Below are positions 51,049 through 58,200 of a stretch of 58,200 bases of DNA, one piece after another. Source of the stretch: Paulinella micropora (lineage: Eukaryota; Cercozoa; Imbricatea; Euglyphida); contig BJOX01000115.1 of assembly GCA_009731375.1 (NCBI GenBank), positions 126,337-184,536 of the forward strand. Reading direction: 5' to 3'. The number at the start of each line of letters is the position of its first letter. Position 1 is the first letter of the stretch. Made by a program: the position numbers and the translations under genes. Under the pieces are notes generated by a model, which saw only the letters and a list, made by a program, of their open reading frames with translations, was not told where the DNA came from and did not search any database.

Positions 51049-52167
51049 AACAACAACAACAACAACAACAACAGGTACGTGAAAGGAAAAGAGTGAACGT
51101 AGACCTTGGCCGCCTCCGCCAGCATGTGGTACTTCTCTTCCACCGCCTCAAAGACAAAAGGAAAGTTTGCAAACAAAGCCAACGAAAGGAAAAGCGCGAA
51201 ATGTAGACCTGCTCGCTCAGCGCGGCGTCCGCCTGCACGCCGCCCTGCCCGGCCTCGAGCTCCCCTGCCGCCTGTACATGCTCGCCACTCCCAAGAGCAA
51301 ATATTTTGCCTTTTTCCTTTTCCTTTTGGTACTCTTCCCAACTTGAATAGCGAGTCTGCGGGCGGAAGAGGGAGATGCGGGAAGGGTCGTAAACATGACC
51401 GCTGTGTTCGATCCAGCAAAAAACCTCCCTGACCATGGAACGAGCCGGGTCCACCCAGTCGGCCTGTGGGAGGAGACAAAAAGAGAGAAGAAGAAGAAGA
51501 AGAAGAAGAAGAAGAAGAAGAAGAAGAAGAAGAAGAAGAAGCAGAAGCAGAAGCAGAAGAAGAAGAAGAAGAAGAAGAAGAAGAAGGAGGAGGAGGAGGA
51601 GGAGGAGGAGAAGGAGAAGGAGAAGGAGAAGAAGGAGAAGAAGAAGAAGGAGAAGAAGGAGAAGAAGGAGAAGAAGGAGAAGGAGGAGAAGAAGGAGAAA
51701 AAGAAAAAGAAGAAGAAGAAGAAGAAGAAGAAGAAGACGACGACGACGACGACGAAGAAGAAGAAGAAGAAGAAGAAGAAGAAGAAGAAGGAGGAGGAGG
51801 AGGAGGAGGATAAGGAGAAGGAGAAGAAGGAGGAGGAGAAGAAGGAGGAGGAGAAGAAGAAGGAGGAGAAGAAGTAGGAGGAGAAGAAGGAGGAGGAGGA
51901 GGAGAAGAAGACGAAGAAGAAGAAGAAGAAGAAGAAGAAGAAGAAGAAGAAGAAGAAGAAGAAGAAGCAGGAGAAGCAGGAGAAGCGGGAGAAGCAGGAG
52001 AAGAAGAAGAAGAAGAAGAAGAAGAAGAAGAAGAAGAAGAAGGAGAAGAAGGAGAAGAAGGAGAAGAAGGAGAAGGAGGAGGAGGAGGAGGAGAAGGAGG
52101 AGAAGGAGGAGGAGCAGAAGAAGAAGAAGAAGAAGAAGAAGAAGAAGAAGAAAAAGAAGAAGAAGAA

Positions 52168-52223
<56 letters not shown>

Positions 52224-52241
52224 AGAAGAAGAAAGAAGAAA

Positions 52242-52272
<31 letters not shown>

Positions 52273-52793
52273 AGAAGGAGGAGGAGGAGGAGGAGGAGAA
52301 GAAGGAGGAGAAGGAGGAGGAGGAGGAGGAGGAGGAGAAGAAGAAGAAGAAGAAGAAGATGATGATGATGATGAAGATGAAGAAGAAAAAGAAGATGAAG
52401 ATGAAGATGAAGAAGAAGAAGAAGAAGAAGAAGAAGAAGACGAGAAGGCGAAGGGGAAGGCGACGGCGAAGGCGAAGAAGAAGAAGAAGAAAGAAGAAGA
52501 AGAAGAAGAAGAAGAAGAAGAGGAGGAGGAGGAGGAGAAGAAGAGAAGAAGAAGAAGAAGAAGAAGAAGAAGAAGGAGGAGGAGGAGGAGGACAAGGAGG
52601 AGGAGGAGGAGGAGGAAGAGAAGAAAGAAGAAGAAGAAGAAGAAGAAGAAGAAGAAGAGAAGAAGAAGCAGAAGAAGGAGAAGGAGAAGGAGAAGGAGAA
52701 GGAGAAGGAGAAGGAGGAGGAGGAGGAAGAAGAAGAAGAAGAAGAAGAAGAAAAGGAGGAGGAGGAAGAGGAGGAGAAGGAGAGGGAGAGGGG

Positions 52794-52831
<38 letters not shown>

Positions 52832-52849
52832 AAGAGAGAGAGAGAAAGA

Positions 52850-52881
<32 letters not shown>

Positions 52882-53225
52882 AAAGCAAGGAATGAAGAAA
52901 GAAAGAGGAAGAAAGGAAGAGACAAGGAAGGAAAGAGGAGGAACTCTGAAAGGTAGGAAGGAAAGGAGGAGAAGGCAGGTAAGCAGGCAAGAAGGAGACA
53001 AGAAAGAGGGTGGGACACTAAGGCGGAAATAAGGAGAGGCGAAGAAGAGAGAAAGCAGGGAGGCGGGCAGGAAGGGCGGGGAGGAAGGAGGCAGGGATAC
53101 AAGTCTGCGTATGTGTACATATGTAATTCATGCATGTCATGCATGTATCCATGCATTTTTTATGTATGTATGTATGTATGTATGTATGTATTTATGCATG
53201 CACGCATGCATGGATGCATGCGAAC

Positions 53226-53290
<65 letters not shown>

Positions 53291-53549
53291 TGTATGTGTG
53301 TATGTATGTATGTATATATGCATGTATGTATGTATGTATGCATGGATGCATGCATGCATGGATGCATGTATGTATGTATGTATGTATGTATGTATGTATG
53401 TATGTATGCATTTATGCATGTATGCATTTATGTATGTATGTATCTGTATGTATGTATGTATGTATGTACGTATGTACCGAGTTGCGTGGCCAGGGAAAGA
53501 GCACCGTGCCGACGCGAAAGGCTACGTCCTGCATGTTGAGCACGTCCAC
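50622..53549 (-). CDS. Unrecognised host gene B, last four exons
   Basis: Four islands, 53549-53478, 51463-51209, 51146-51105 and 50804-50622, each between AG and GT on the minus strand, join in phase 0 throughout to give 183 codons and a TGA at 50622-50624. Exon lengths 72, 255, 42 and 183 are all multiples of three. The protein has a soluble, Glu/Lys- and Tyr-rich centre and a Lys/Gly-rich tail ending KKKGFGG. The introns are 2014, 62 and 300 bp; the long ones are repeat-filled. The 5' end lies beyond 53549 and was not found. No family is recognised. Confidence 0.8.
50805..51104 (-). repeat. Gene B intron with (GTT)n and (GGT)n
   Basis: Minus strand: donor GTCTAC, then (GTT)n/(GTC GTT)n (51075-50965), (GGT)n (50964-50941), a pyrimidine-rich stretch, and a copy of the 75-bp repeat just before the acceptor. 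Confidence 0.8.
51105..51146 (-). CDS. Gene B exon (42 bp)
   Basis: Acceptor TTTTGTCTTTGAG, donor GTCTAC. Fourteen codons, AVEEKYHMLAEAAK, phase 0 to 0. It shares its donor hexamer with the exon before it. Confidence 0.8.
51147..51208 (-). other. Short unexpanded intron of gene B (62 bp)
   Basis: The only intron in the window with no microsatellite. It is pyrimidine-rich, starts GTCTAC and ends TTTGAG. Confidence 0.75.
51209..51463 (-). CDS. Gene B exon (255 bp)
   Basis: Acceptor CTCCTCCCACAG after the (CTT)n tract, donor GTCTAC. Eighty-five codons from ADWVDPARSMVREVFCWIEH through YSSWEEYQKEKEKGKIFALG to ADAALSEQ, phase 0 to 0. Strong coding character. Confidence 0.9.
51464..53477 (-). repeat. 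Gene B intron: (CATA)n at the donor, 1.4-kb (CTT)n tract at the acceptor
   Basis: On the minus strand the intron begins GTACATACGTACATAC and is CATA/TA repeat to about 53100, then pyrimidine-rich (CCTT) sequence, CT and CA short runs (52800-52890), and about 1.4 kb of CTT/CTC repeat to the acceptor. Long frames through it on both strands (poly-Leu, poly-Ser, poly-Arg, poly-Glu) are artefacts. Confidence 0.9.
53478..53549 (-). CDS. Gene B exon (72 bp)
   Basis: Acceptor CTGCTGCTGCTAG at the end of an (ACT)n/(CTG)n array, donor GTACAT. Reads VDVLNMQDVAFRVGTVLFPW then PRNS, phase 0 to 0. It is the only non-repetitive stretch between a TATG and an AGT array. Confidence 0.75.
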
Positions 53550-53594
53550 CTAGCAGCAGCAGTAGTAGTAGCAGTGGTAGCAGTAGTAGTAGTG

Positions 53595-53631
<37 letters not shown>

Positions 53632-53653
53632 TAGTAGTTGTAGTTGTAGTAGC

Positions 53654-53700
<47 letters not shown>

Positions 53701-53741
53701 CAGTAGCAGTAGTAGTTGTAGTAGTAGTAGTAGTAGTAGTG

Positions 53742-53839
<98 letters not shown>

Positions 53840-53878
53840 GTAGTTAGTAGTAGCTAGTAGTTAGTAGTAGTTGTTGTT

Positions 53879-53935
<57 letters not shown>

Positions 53936-53940
53936 TAGCA

Positions 53941-54008
<68 letters not shown>
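53550..54008. repeat. (AGT)n then (AAT)n arrays
   Basis: (AGT)n with AGC and GGT variants from 53553 to 53935, then (AAT)n to 54008. On the gene B strand this is (ACT)n in front of an exon acceptor. The (AAT)n part is the tail side of the SINE. Confidence 0.9.
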
Positions 54009-54009
<1 letters not shown>

Positions 54010-54240
54010 GTGCTTCTCTGTCAATTGCTGATGCAAATCTGCACATGCGCCTCCATCGTCTCACCCGTGAGGGGAGTACGAAGAATTGACGATAGGCTCT
54101 AATGACACCCCCGCAAGGGCAGTTCCAACACTTCCAGACGGACCGGTATGTTCAATGAAAATACTGGTGGCACCGACGGGAATCGAACTGGCGACAGGGC
54201 CCAGATGGTAGAACTTGACCACTGGGCTATCACGGTGTCC
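54009..54240 (-). mobile_element. tRNA-derived SINE
   Basis: On the minus strand, A box TAGCCCAGTGG (54229-54219) and B box GTTCGATTCCC (54188-54178) are spaced as in a tRNA, and GACACCG near the start pairs in six of seven positions with CGGTGCC near 54170. A body of about 110 bp follows, then a tail ending GCACTATTATT with (ATT)n. The tail shares GTCAATTG-type and CATGYGCCTCCAT-type blocks with the 3' end of the LINE at 54425. Confidence 0.8.
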
Positions 54241-54242
54241 AA

Positions 54243-54314
<72 letters not shown>

Positions 54315-54359
54315 CAGAATATGTAATAGTAGCTAGTAGTAGTAGTAGTAGTAGTAGCA

Positions 54360-54424
<65 letters not shown>
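54241..54424. repeat. (AAT)n arrays between SINE and LINE
   Basis: (AAT)n 54243-54315, a short (AGT)n patch, and (AAT)n 54360-54424. The second array is the 3' tail of the LINE on the minus strand. Confidence 0.9.
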
Positions 54425-54425
<1 letters not shown>

Positions 54426-54435
54426 GACTTATCAG

Positions 54436-56271
54436 TCAATTGGCCTTTGATCCTGTCGGACATGTGCCTCCATTGGTAGCACGGGACCGTTCGGTGACGC
54501 GGCTCCGCTCCAAAGACTCGACTGGCAGTGCAATGTGCAAATGAGCGTGCTGTGCATGTGCAAGTGGGTGCAAGGAGTGAGAGGAGTTATCTGCCGAGAA
54601 GAAGTCCGCGACGCTGCGCTGACCTCCACCTACAACAGATCTAGCCAGACATTCTACCTGACTAGGCCTTCCCCTCCTTCTACCCACCTCCTGAACGACC
54701 GTGAGGTCGATCACCTCCTCCTCCTCCTCCGCCCCCTCTGCCTCCCTGGTCTGCGCCTCCAACTCCTCCCACTCCTTCCAGATGGTGGCAACAAACCTTC
54801 CTAACTCCTCCTCCACCTCTTCTGGGACAGGGATAAACAAAACGCCGAGCATCGCCGCCATCTTTTCATCCTCCCCCTTCAGCCATTCCTCTTTGAAGAG
54901 CCTCATCTCCTCCTCTGCCTCCCGCAGTTCCCTGTGATAAAGCCCTCCTCGATTCAGCATGAGGGGCTGCCGGGCTTGCGCCTCATCGATAAACTTAAAC
55001 AGTGCCTCACGAGAGCTCGCAAACGTTGGGCAATGCAGCAGGAAGTGACGTAACGACTCGTTAACCTCAGTGCCACACAAGGCGAAACAGCTTGAGCAGT
55101 CCGGCGAGCATGAGCCAAATTTGGATCGGTAGAGGCGAAGGCGATTGTTGCAGCTCAACAATCGCCTTCTGATAAGGTTGTGACTTCCCCCCTCCAGCGC
55201 CCGCCAACGTGGGAAAGCAGAGCGGGAAGACATCTGGCTAAGCAGCACCCTAAGCCCATCAGAGGGCTTAGCCTGCCGCTCCCAGCCAGCTACTTCCTGC
55301 CGGACAGACCATTGCTTTACCACCTCGTTCCAGTTCGCCAGAGCGGCCCGCCAGTCCTTATCATCTACCGTGCCATCTTCGTTCACGACCCGCTTGAGCG
55401 CATCCAAGCCCTCCCGCAGCCTGTGATCTGCTAAGATCAAATTTTCCGTATCTTCCTTCCATTTGCACCGACCCGTGTTGTAAAGCCTGCGTGTTAGCGC
55501 TGTGTTGCCCAGTAACTCGATGCGCCCTAGGAACCGAAGCCGGGCCGCCTTGGCAAGGATGCTAAAACTCGGCGTGCGGCCTAAACCCCTGGTGATGCAG
55601 CCGCTTGTGCGCGTACCAACACCCAAGATGACCCGCAGGGGCGCTACCAACGCGCCCTCCAGCTTACTCAGCTTGTTGGCGCCCGGCAGATCCCAAAAAG
55701 CCGATGCGTAAAGCAACTTTGCGCCAACCATTTGCTGCCAATTCATCAGCCGAAGACGCGCTGGAACTTCATGGGCAATCCAGAGGGGGTAGCAGGCAGC
55801 CGTTCCCGCTACAGTGATTTCCGCCGCCCGCTTCGCTTGCGGTTTATCGGAGAGGGTGTCCGTGAGCAGAACTCCCAGGTATTTGTAGTGGTCGGTGACG
55901 TTGAGAACCTTGCCCCGGAACCTCACGCATGGGGGCGACTTTTTTGACTTGGCGTGCCCGTATATCGGCATGACTTCCGTCTTGCCCGGTTTCAGGTTGA
56001 TTTCAAGCCGATAGTCCTCCACGAATGTCGCCACGACATTTACAATCTGTTGAAGCTCCGTGACACTATGCGCAATTACCGCAACGTCGTCGGCGTAAAG
56101 CAGGGTCCGTATGTCTTCGATGCGGTTGAGGTCCTCGATCTCCAACTCTTTCGCGATTCGGACCGTTAGCTCATCCATGAAGACGTTGAACAGCGACGGT
56201 GACAACGGCGACCCTTGCTGAACTCCCATCTCTTCCAGCACTTCACCAGTGAGTTCGCCATCGACTAGCAC
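54436..56271 (-). CDS. LINE RT C-terminal half with zinc, SIM-, AT-hook- and PIP-like motifs
   Basis: In frame with the preceding part. Residue numbers from 56271: QQGSPLSPSLFNVF (motif B, 18-31), LLYADDVAVI (motif C, 57-66), YKYLGVLL, then a region rich in Trp and basic residues. CSPDCSSCFALCGTEV and on to HFLLHC (388-414) is the usual LINE Cys/His cluster. The last 100 residues are special: EEEEEVIDLT (VIDLT 520-524) matches a SUMO-interacting motif, RRRGRPS (531-537) an AT-hook core, and QRSVADFF (551-558) a PCNA-interacting PIP box. The frame ends in TAA 12 bp before the 3' tail. Confidence 0.85.
   Translation of the reverse strand: MLVDGELTGEVLEEMGVQQGSPLSPSLFNVFMDELTVRIAKELEIEDLNRIEDIRTLLYADDVAVIAHSVTELQQIVNVVATFVEDYRLEINLKPGKTEVMPIYGHAKSKKSPPCVRFRGKVLNVTDHYKYLGVLLTDTLSDKPQAKRAAEITVAGTAACYPLWIAHEVPARLRLMNWQQMVGAKLLYASAFWDLPGANKLSKLEGALVAPLRVILGVGTRTSGCITRGLGRTPSFSILAKAARLRFLGRIELLGNTALTRRLYNTGRCKWKEDTENLILADHRLREGLDALKRVVNEDGTVDDKDWRAALANWNEVVKQWSVRQEVAGWERQAKPSDGLRVLLSQMSSRSAFPRWRALEGGSHNLIRRRLLSCNNRLRLYRSKFGSCSPDCSSCFALCGTEVNESLRHFLLHCPTFASSREALFKFIDEAQARQPLMLNRGGLYHRELREAEEEMRLFKEEWLKGEDEKMAAMLGVLFIPVPEEVEEELGRFVATIWKEWEELEAQTREAEGAEEEEEVIDLTVVQEVGRRRGRPSQVECLARSVVGGGQRSVADFFSADNSSHSLHPLAHAQHAHLHIALPVESLERSRVTERSRATNGGTCPTGSKAN
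54598..54621 (-). other. PIP-box-like motif in the LINE protein
   Basis: Codes for QRSVADFF, fitting Q-x-x-(VLIM)-x-x-F-F. It follows a SUMO-interacting-like VIDLT (54700-54714) and an AT-hook-like RRRGRPS (54661-54681). Confidence 0.65.
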
Positions 56272-56277
56272 TCGCGA

Positions 56278-58200
56278 TTACGTTCTTCGGTAAAAACGCC
56301 GCAGAATGCGATAGAACTTGCCCTGTACCCCCATCTGGGTTAGCCTCTGAAACAACCCGGCCCGCCAAACCGTAGGGAATGCCTTTCTCAGATCCACGAA
56401 CAAAACGAAAGAACGGAGGCCAGCTTGTTGTCTAAGGCGCAGACGCTCCTTAAGGACAAAAATCTGGTCCCCCGTACTACGTTTTGGCCGGAACCCACCC
56501 TGCTCTGGGCGAAGCCTGCCCGGCTGATCGATGAAAGCCGTAAGCCTCGCCGCCATAAGGGACAGATACATCTTACCCAGACAGCTCAGAATCGCGATGT
56601 CTCTCCAATTTTCCGGATCGGTTGGGTCGCCTCCTTTTGGGATGTTGACGATAATCGCTTTGCCCCAGTCGCTGGGGGTGTATTCGCACGATTTCAACCA
56701 GTTGAAGAAGCGCACCAGAAAGCTCACAATCCGCGTGCCTCCGTACTTGAGCATCTCGTTCTTGATCTTATCCGGTGAGCACGCTTTGTGATTCTGGAGA
56801 TTTTCCTGGCAGAGCTCCACTTCCTTCTCGGTGTAATCATAGTCCAGCGGGCCCGTCTCAGTCCGGATCTCCTCGGCTTGCGCCATGGCCTCGAATTGGT
56901 CGCGCAGGTTGTCGTTATACTGGAAGGTTTCGCGGGCCTTCCGCTCGGGCTCAATCCGCGCTGCTTCCTCATCAGAACCGACTTCCTCTAGCACATGCAT
57001 CCTCCAAAAACTGTTTTCTTTGGGGACCACCATACGTCGGCGGTATTCTTCCCATTCTTGTAGTTTTTCCCGGAGTGTGCATGCCAGAGTGCCATCGGGC
57101 TTCCGAACAGGAGCAGAAGCTTTGGACCGCCGAACCCCGCCCAAACGCTTTGACAGCTTCCAGTACGTGGCCATGGTAGCGCTCCTGAAGTTGGCAGCGG
57201 TGTCATTCTGGACCCGCTTCCACGCTTGCTCCTTCTTCTCCTTGCATAACCTTCTGACCGCCTTCCTCGCTTCTTTATATCTTTGCCAGGCCTCTCGGTT
57301 GGCCTCATTCCTTCGCCAGAGGCCGTATGCCTCTCTCCGTCGCGCAATCGCTTCCCTAAGACTCTCATCAAACCATGCATTAGTAAACCCTGGCCTAATC
57401 ACCCGAACTCCCAAGACCTTCACGGCTGCGCCCGTGAAAGCTCGGACCACTAAGCTAGCGACCCTATCTACCTCCTGCTGAAGCTCATCCGGGTCCTCCA
57501 CTGCTGATAGATCTGGGAGGCCATCTGGCAACAGCCCCGATATACCAGCTGCAAAGGTCTCGTCGTACTTCAACCTAAGCTTAGACAGCTCACTCTCCTT
57601 ACCCTCAACTACCCTGCCTATCAAGCGCTCTGCCTTGAATGCTTTGTACCTCTTTACCTGCTTTTTGGGGGGTGGCTGTCCCCCCCAGACCAGTTCCGCC
57701 CACACAGCTTTGTGGTCGGTATCAAGGTCTACCTCGTCGACGCCGAAGCTCGCCTCCTCCGCCAGCTCGGAAGAGACGCACATGTAATCCAGCAGATGCC
57801 TTCGTTCACCTACATTTTCCTGCCTAGACCACCAATATTTGTCCCCCCGTGGTTGCGAAAATCCACTGAGATTGCGCAACCCCATGGCAACAAGCATCGC
57901 AGCCAGCAACTCACCATTCTCACTCCTAACCCCTCTACCCCTCTCATCTATCTCGCCAATGGGGCCCACCACTCCCTCCTCCCGCGCTATTCTGGCGGGC
58001 CCCAGCTTAGCATTAGCATCACCAACCGTAACCACATGACCTTTGGTGGCGAAGTAGGAGACGGCCGCCTGCCACGAGGCTGCAATAGATTCCTCTCGTT
58101 GATTTTCTTGGGGGAAGTAGCCGTTGCCGACGAACACATCCGACGCCGTCGCGCTCCCAGACGACAGCCTCACCCACAATTGCTGTGGGTGTGGAACAGG
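56278..58200 (-). CDS. LINE endonuclease and N-terminal half of RT
   Basis: Open from beyond the window end to TAA at 56280-56278; residue numbers count from the Met at 58179. Endonuclease landmarks: GDANAKLG (53-60), LLDYMCVS (129-136) and DTDHKAVW (153-160). RT landmarks: DPENWRDIAILSCLGKMYLS, RPEQGGFRPKRSTGDQ and SFVLFVDLRKAFPTVW (catalytic Asp at about 596). Between them is a Lys/Arg-rich linker. It stops between motif A and motif B; the next codons in the same frame continue the RT. Confidence 0.9.
   Translation of the reverse strand, partial: PVPHPQQLWVRLSSGSATASDVFVGNGYFPQENQREESIAASWQAAVSYFATKGHVVTVGDANAKLGPARIAREEGVVGPIGEIDERGRGVRSENGELLAAMLVAMGLRNLSGFSQPRGDKYWWSRQENVGERRHLLDYMCVSSELAEEASFGVDEVDLDTDHKAVWAELVWGGQPPPKKQVKRYKAFKAERLIGRVVEGKESELSKLRLKYDETFAAGISGLLPDGLPDLSAVEDPDELQQEVDRVASLVVRAFTGAAVKVLGVRVIRPGFTNAWFDESLREAIARRREAYGLWRRNEANREAWQRYKEARKAVRRLCKEKKEQAWKRVQNDTAANFRSATMATYWKLSKRLGGVRRSKASAPVRKPDGTLACTLREKLQEWEEYRRRMVVPKENSFWRMHVLEEVGSDEEAARIEPERKARETFQYNDNLRDQFEAMAQAEEIRTETGPLDYDYTEKEVELCQENLQNHKACSPDKIKNEMLKYGGTRIVSFLVRFFNWLKSCEYTPSDWGKAIIVNIPKGGDPTDPENWRDIAILSCLGKMYLSLMAARLTAFIDQPGRLRPEQGGFRPKRSTGDQIFVLKERLRLRQQAGLRSFVLFVDLRKAFPTVWRAGLFQRLTQMGVQGKFYRILRRFYRRT

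Larger units (their letters stand above)
54425..58200 (-). mobile_element. APE-type LINE (non-LTR retrotransposon), 5' end beyond the window
   Basis: Minus-strand element with apurinic-like endonuclease, RT, C-terminal zinc region and an (ATT)n 3' tail. One frame is open from the window edge to 54436 apart from a single TAA at 56280-56278, so the copy is young. The clade cannot be fixed from motifs alone. Confidence 0.9.

Noticed and set aside
50777-53156. More than 700-codon poly-Leu/poly-Ser frames on the minus strand
   Set aside because: Translation of (CTT)n/(CTC)n intron repeat. The true exons of gene B lie in the short unique parts.
54165-54240. Functional tRNA gene
   Set aside because: A and B boxes and part of the acceptor stem are present, but the arms do not pair well, and a body of about 110 bp plus an (ATT)n tail follows. 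A SINE head fits better.

Overview
The window is nuclear DNA of a eukaryote. It has GT-AG introns, three kinds of retroelement (Ty1/copia LTR elements, Penelope-like elements, an APE-type LINE with a matching tRNA-derived SINE) and an extreme load of simple sequence repeats. No organism can be named from the sequence; an alga, slime mould or other protist with repeat-inflated introns would fit. Several N gaps and homopolymer runs show that the assembly is strained in places.

Region 1, about 1-16,560. At first sight this is only tetra- and pentanucleotide repeat (CT, GATA, TATG, CTAT, CATA, TAATG, TTATG). The short non-repetitive islands between the repeats are exons. Fifteen of them (2397 to 16558, + strand) join through GT-AG introns into one open frame of 444 codons ending in TGA, with all 14 junctions in phase. 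About 91% of this gene is intron and nearly all of that is microsatellite. The product is not recognised: it has a helical, charged N-terminal half, a Pro-rich centre and an imperfect repeat of about 36 residues. At most of the exons the exon edge has been copied into the neighbouring repeat: copies of the 5' edge with its acceptor always lie upstream, and copies of the 3' edge (several with donor) always lie downstream. More than thirty such diverged copies are visible. This is the most unusual thing in the window.

Region 2, 16.6-18.6 kb: short tandem repeats, a pyrimidine tract, one possible exon start and AT-rich sequence without a gene.

Region 3, 18,604-32,728: a copia-type element (family A) bounded by two 220-222 bp LTRs, with decayed gag, protease, integrase and reverse transcriptase. 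It has been invaded by a 5'-truncated Penelope-like element (22.1-25.4 kb). Its coding sequence stops at the end of RT, where a 14-bp minisatellite and an inverted 3' end of another copia family (RNase H, PPT, partial LTR) follow.

Region 4, 32.7-40.3 kb: an AT-rich spacer with a long hairpin, then a third copia fragment (family C, minus strand: gag with zinc knuckles, protease, integrase, RT).

Region 5, 40.3-49.4 kb: a GC-richer stretch dense in perfect stem-loops, then a nearly full-length Penelope-like element with 383-bp direct repeats (pseudo-LTRs), an ORF1, and an ORF2 whose GIY-YIG nuclease lies N-terminal to the RT (the permuted Naiad/Chlamys arrangement).

Region 6, 49.4-53.6 kb: a dispersed repeat of about 75 bp and a second host gene on the minus strand. 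Its last four exons (183 codons, all phase 0) are separated by introns filled with (GTT)n, (GGT)n, a 1.4-kb (CTT)n pyrimidine tract and (CATA)n.

Region 7, 53.6-58.2 kb: (AGT)n and (AAT)n arrays, a minus-strand tRNA-derived SINE, and a minus-strand LINE running off the window end. SINE and LINE share the same 3' tail. The LINE protein ends in a SUMO-interaction-like motif, an AT-hook-like motif and a PIP box.
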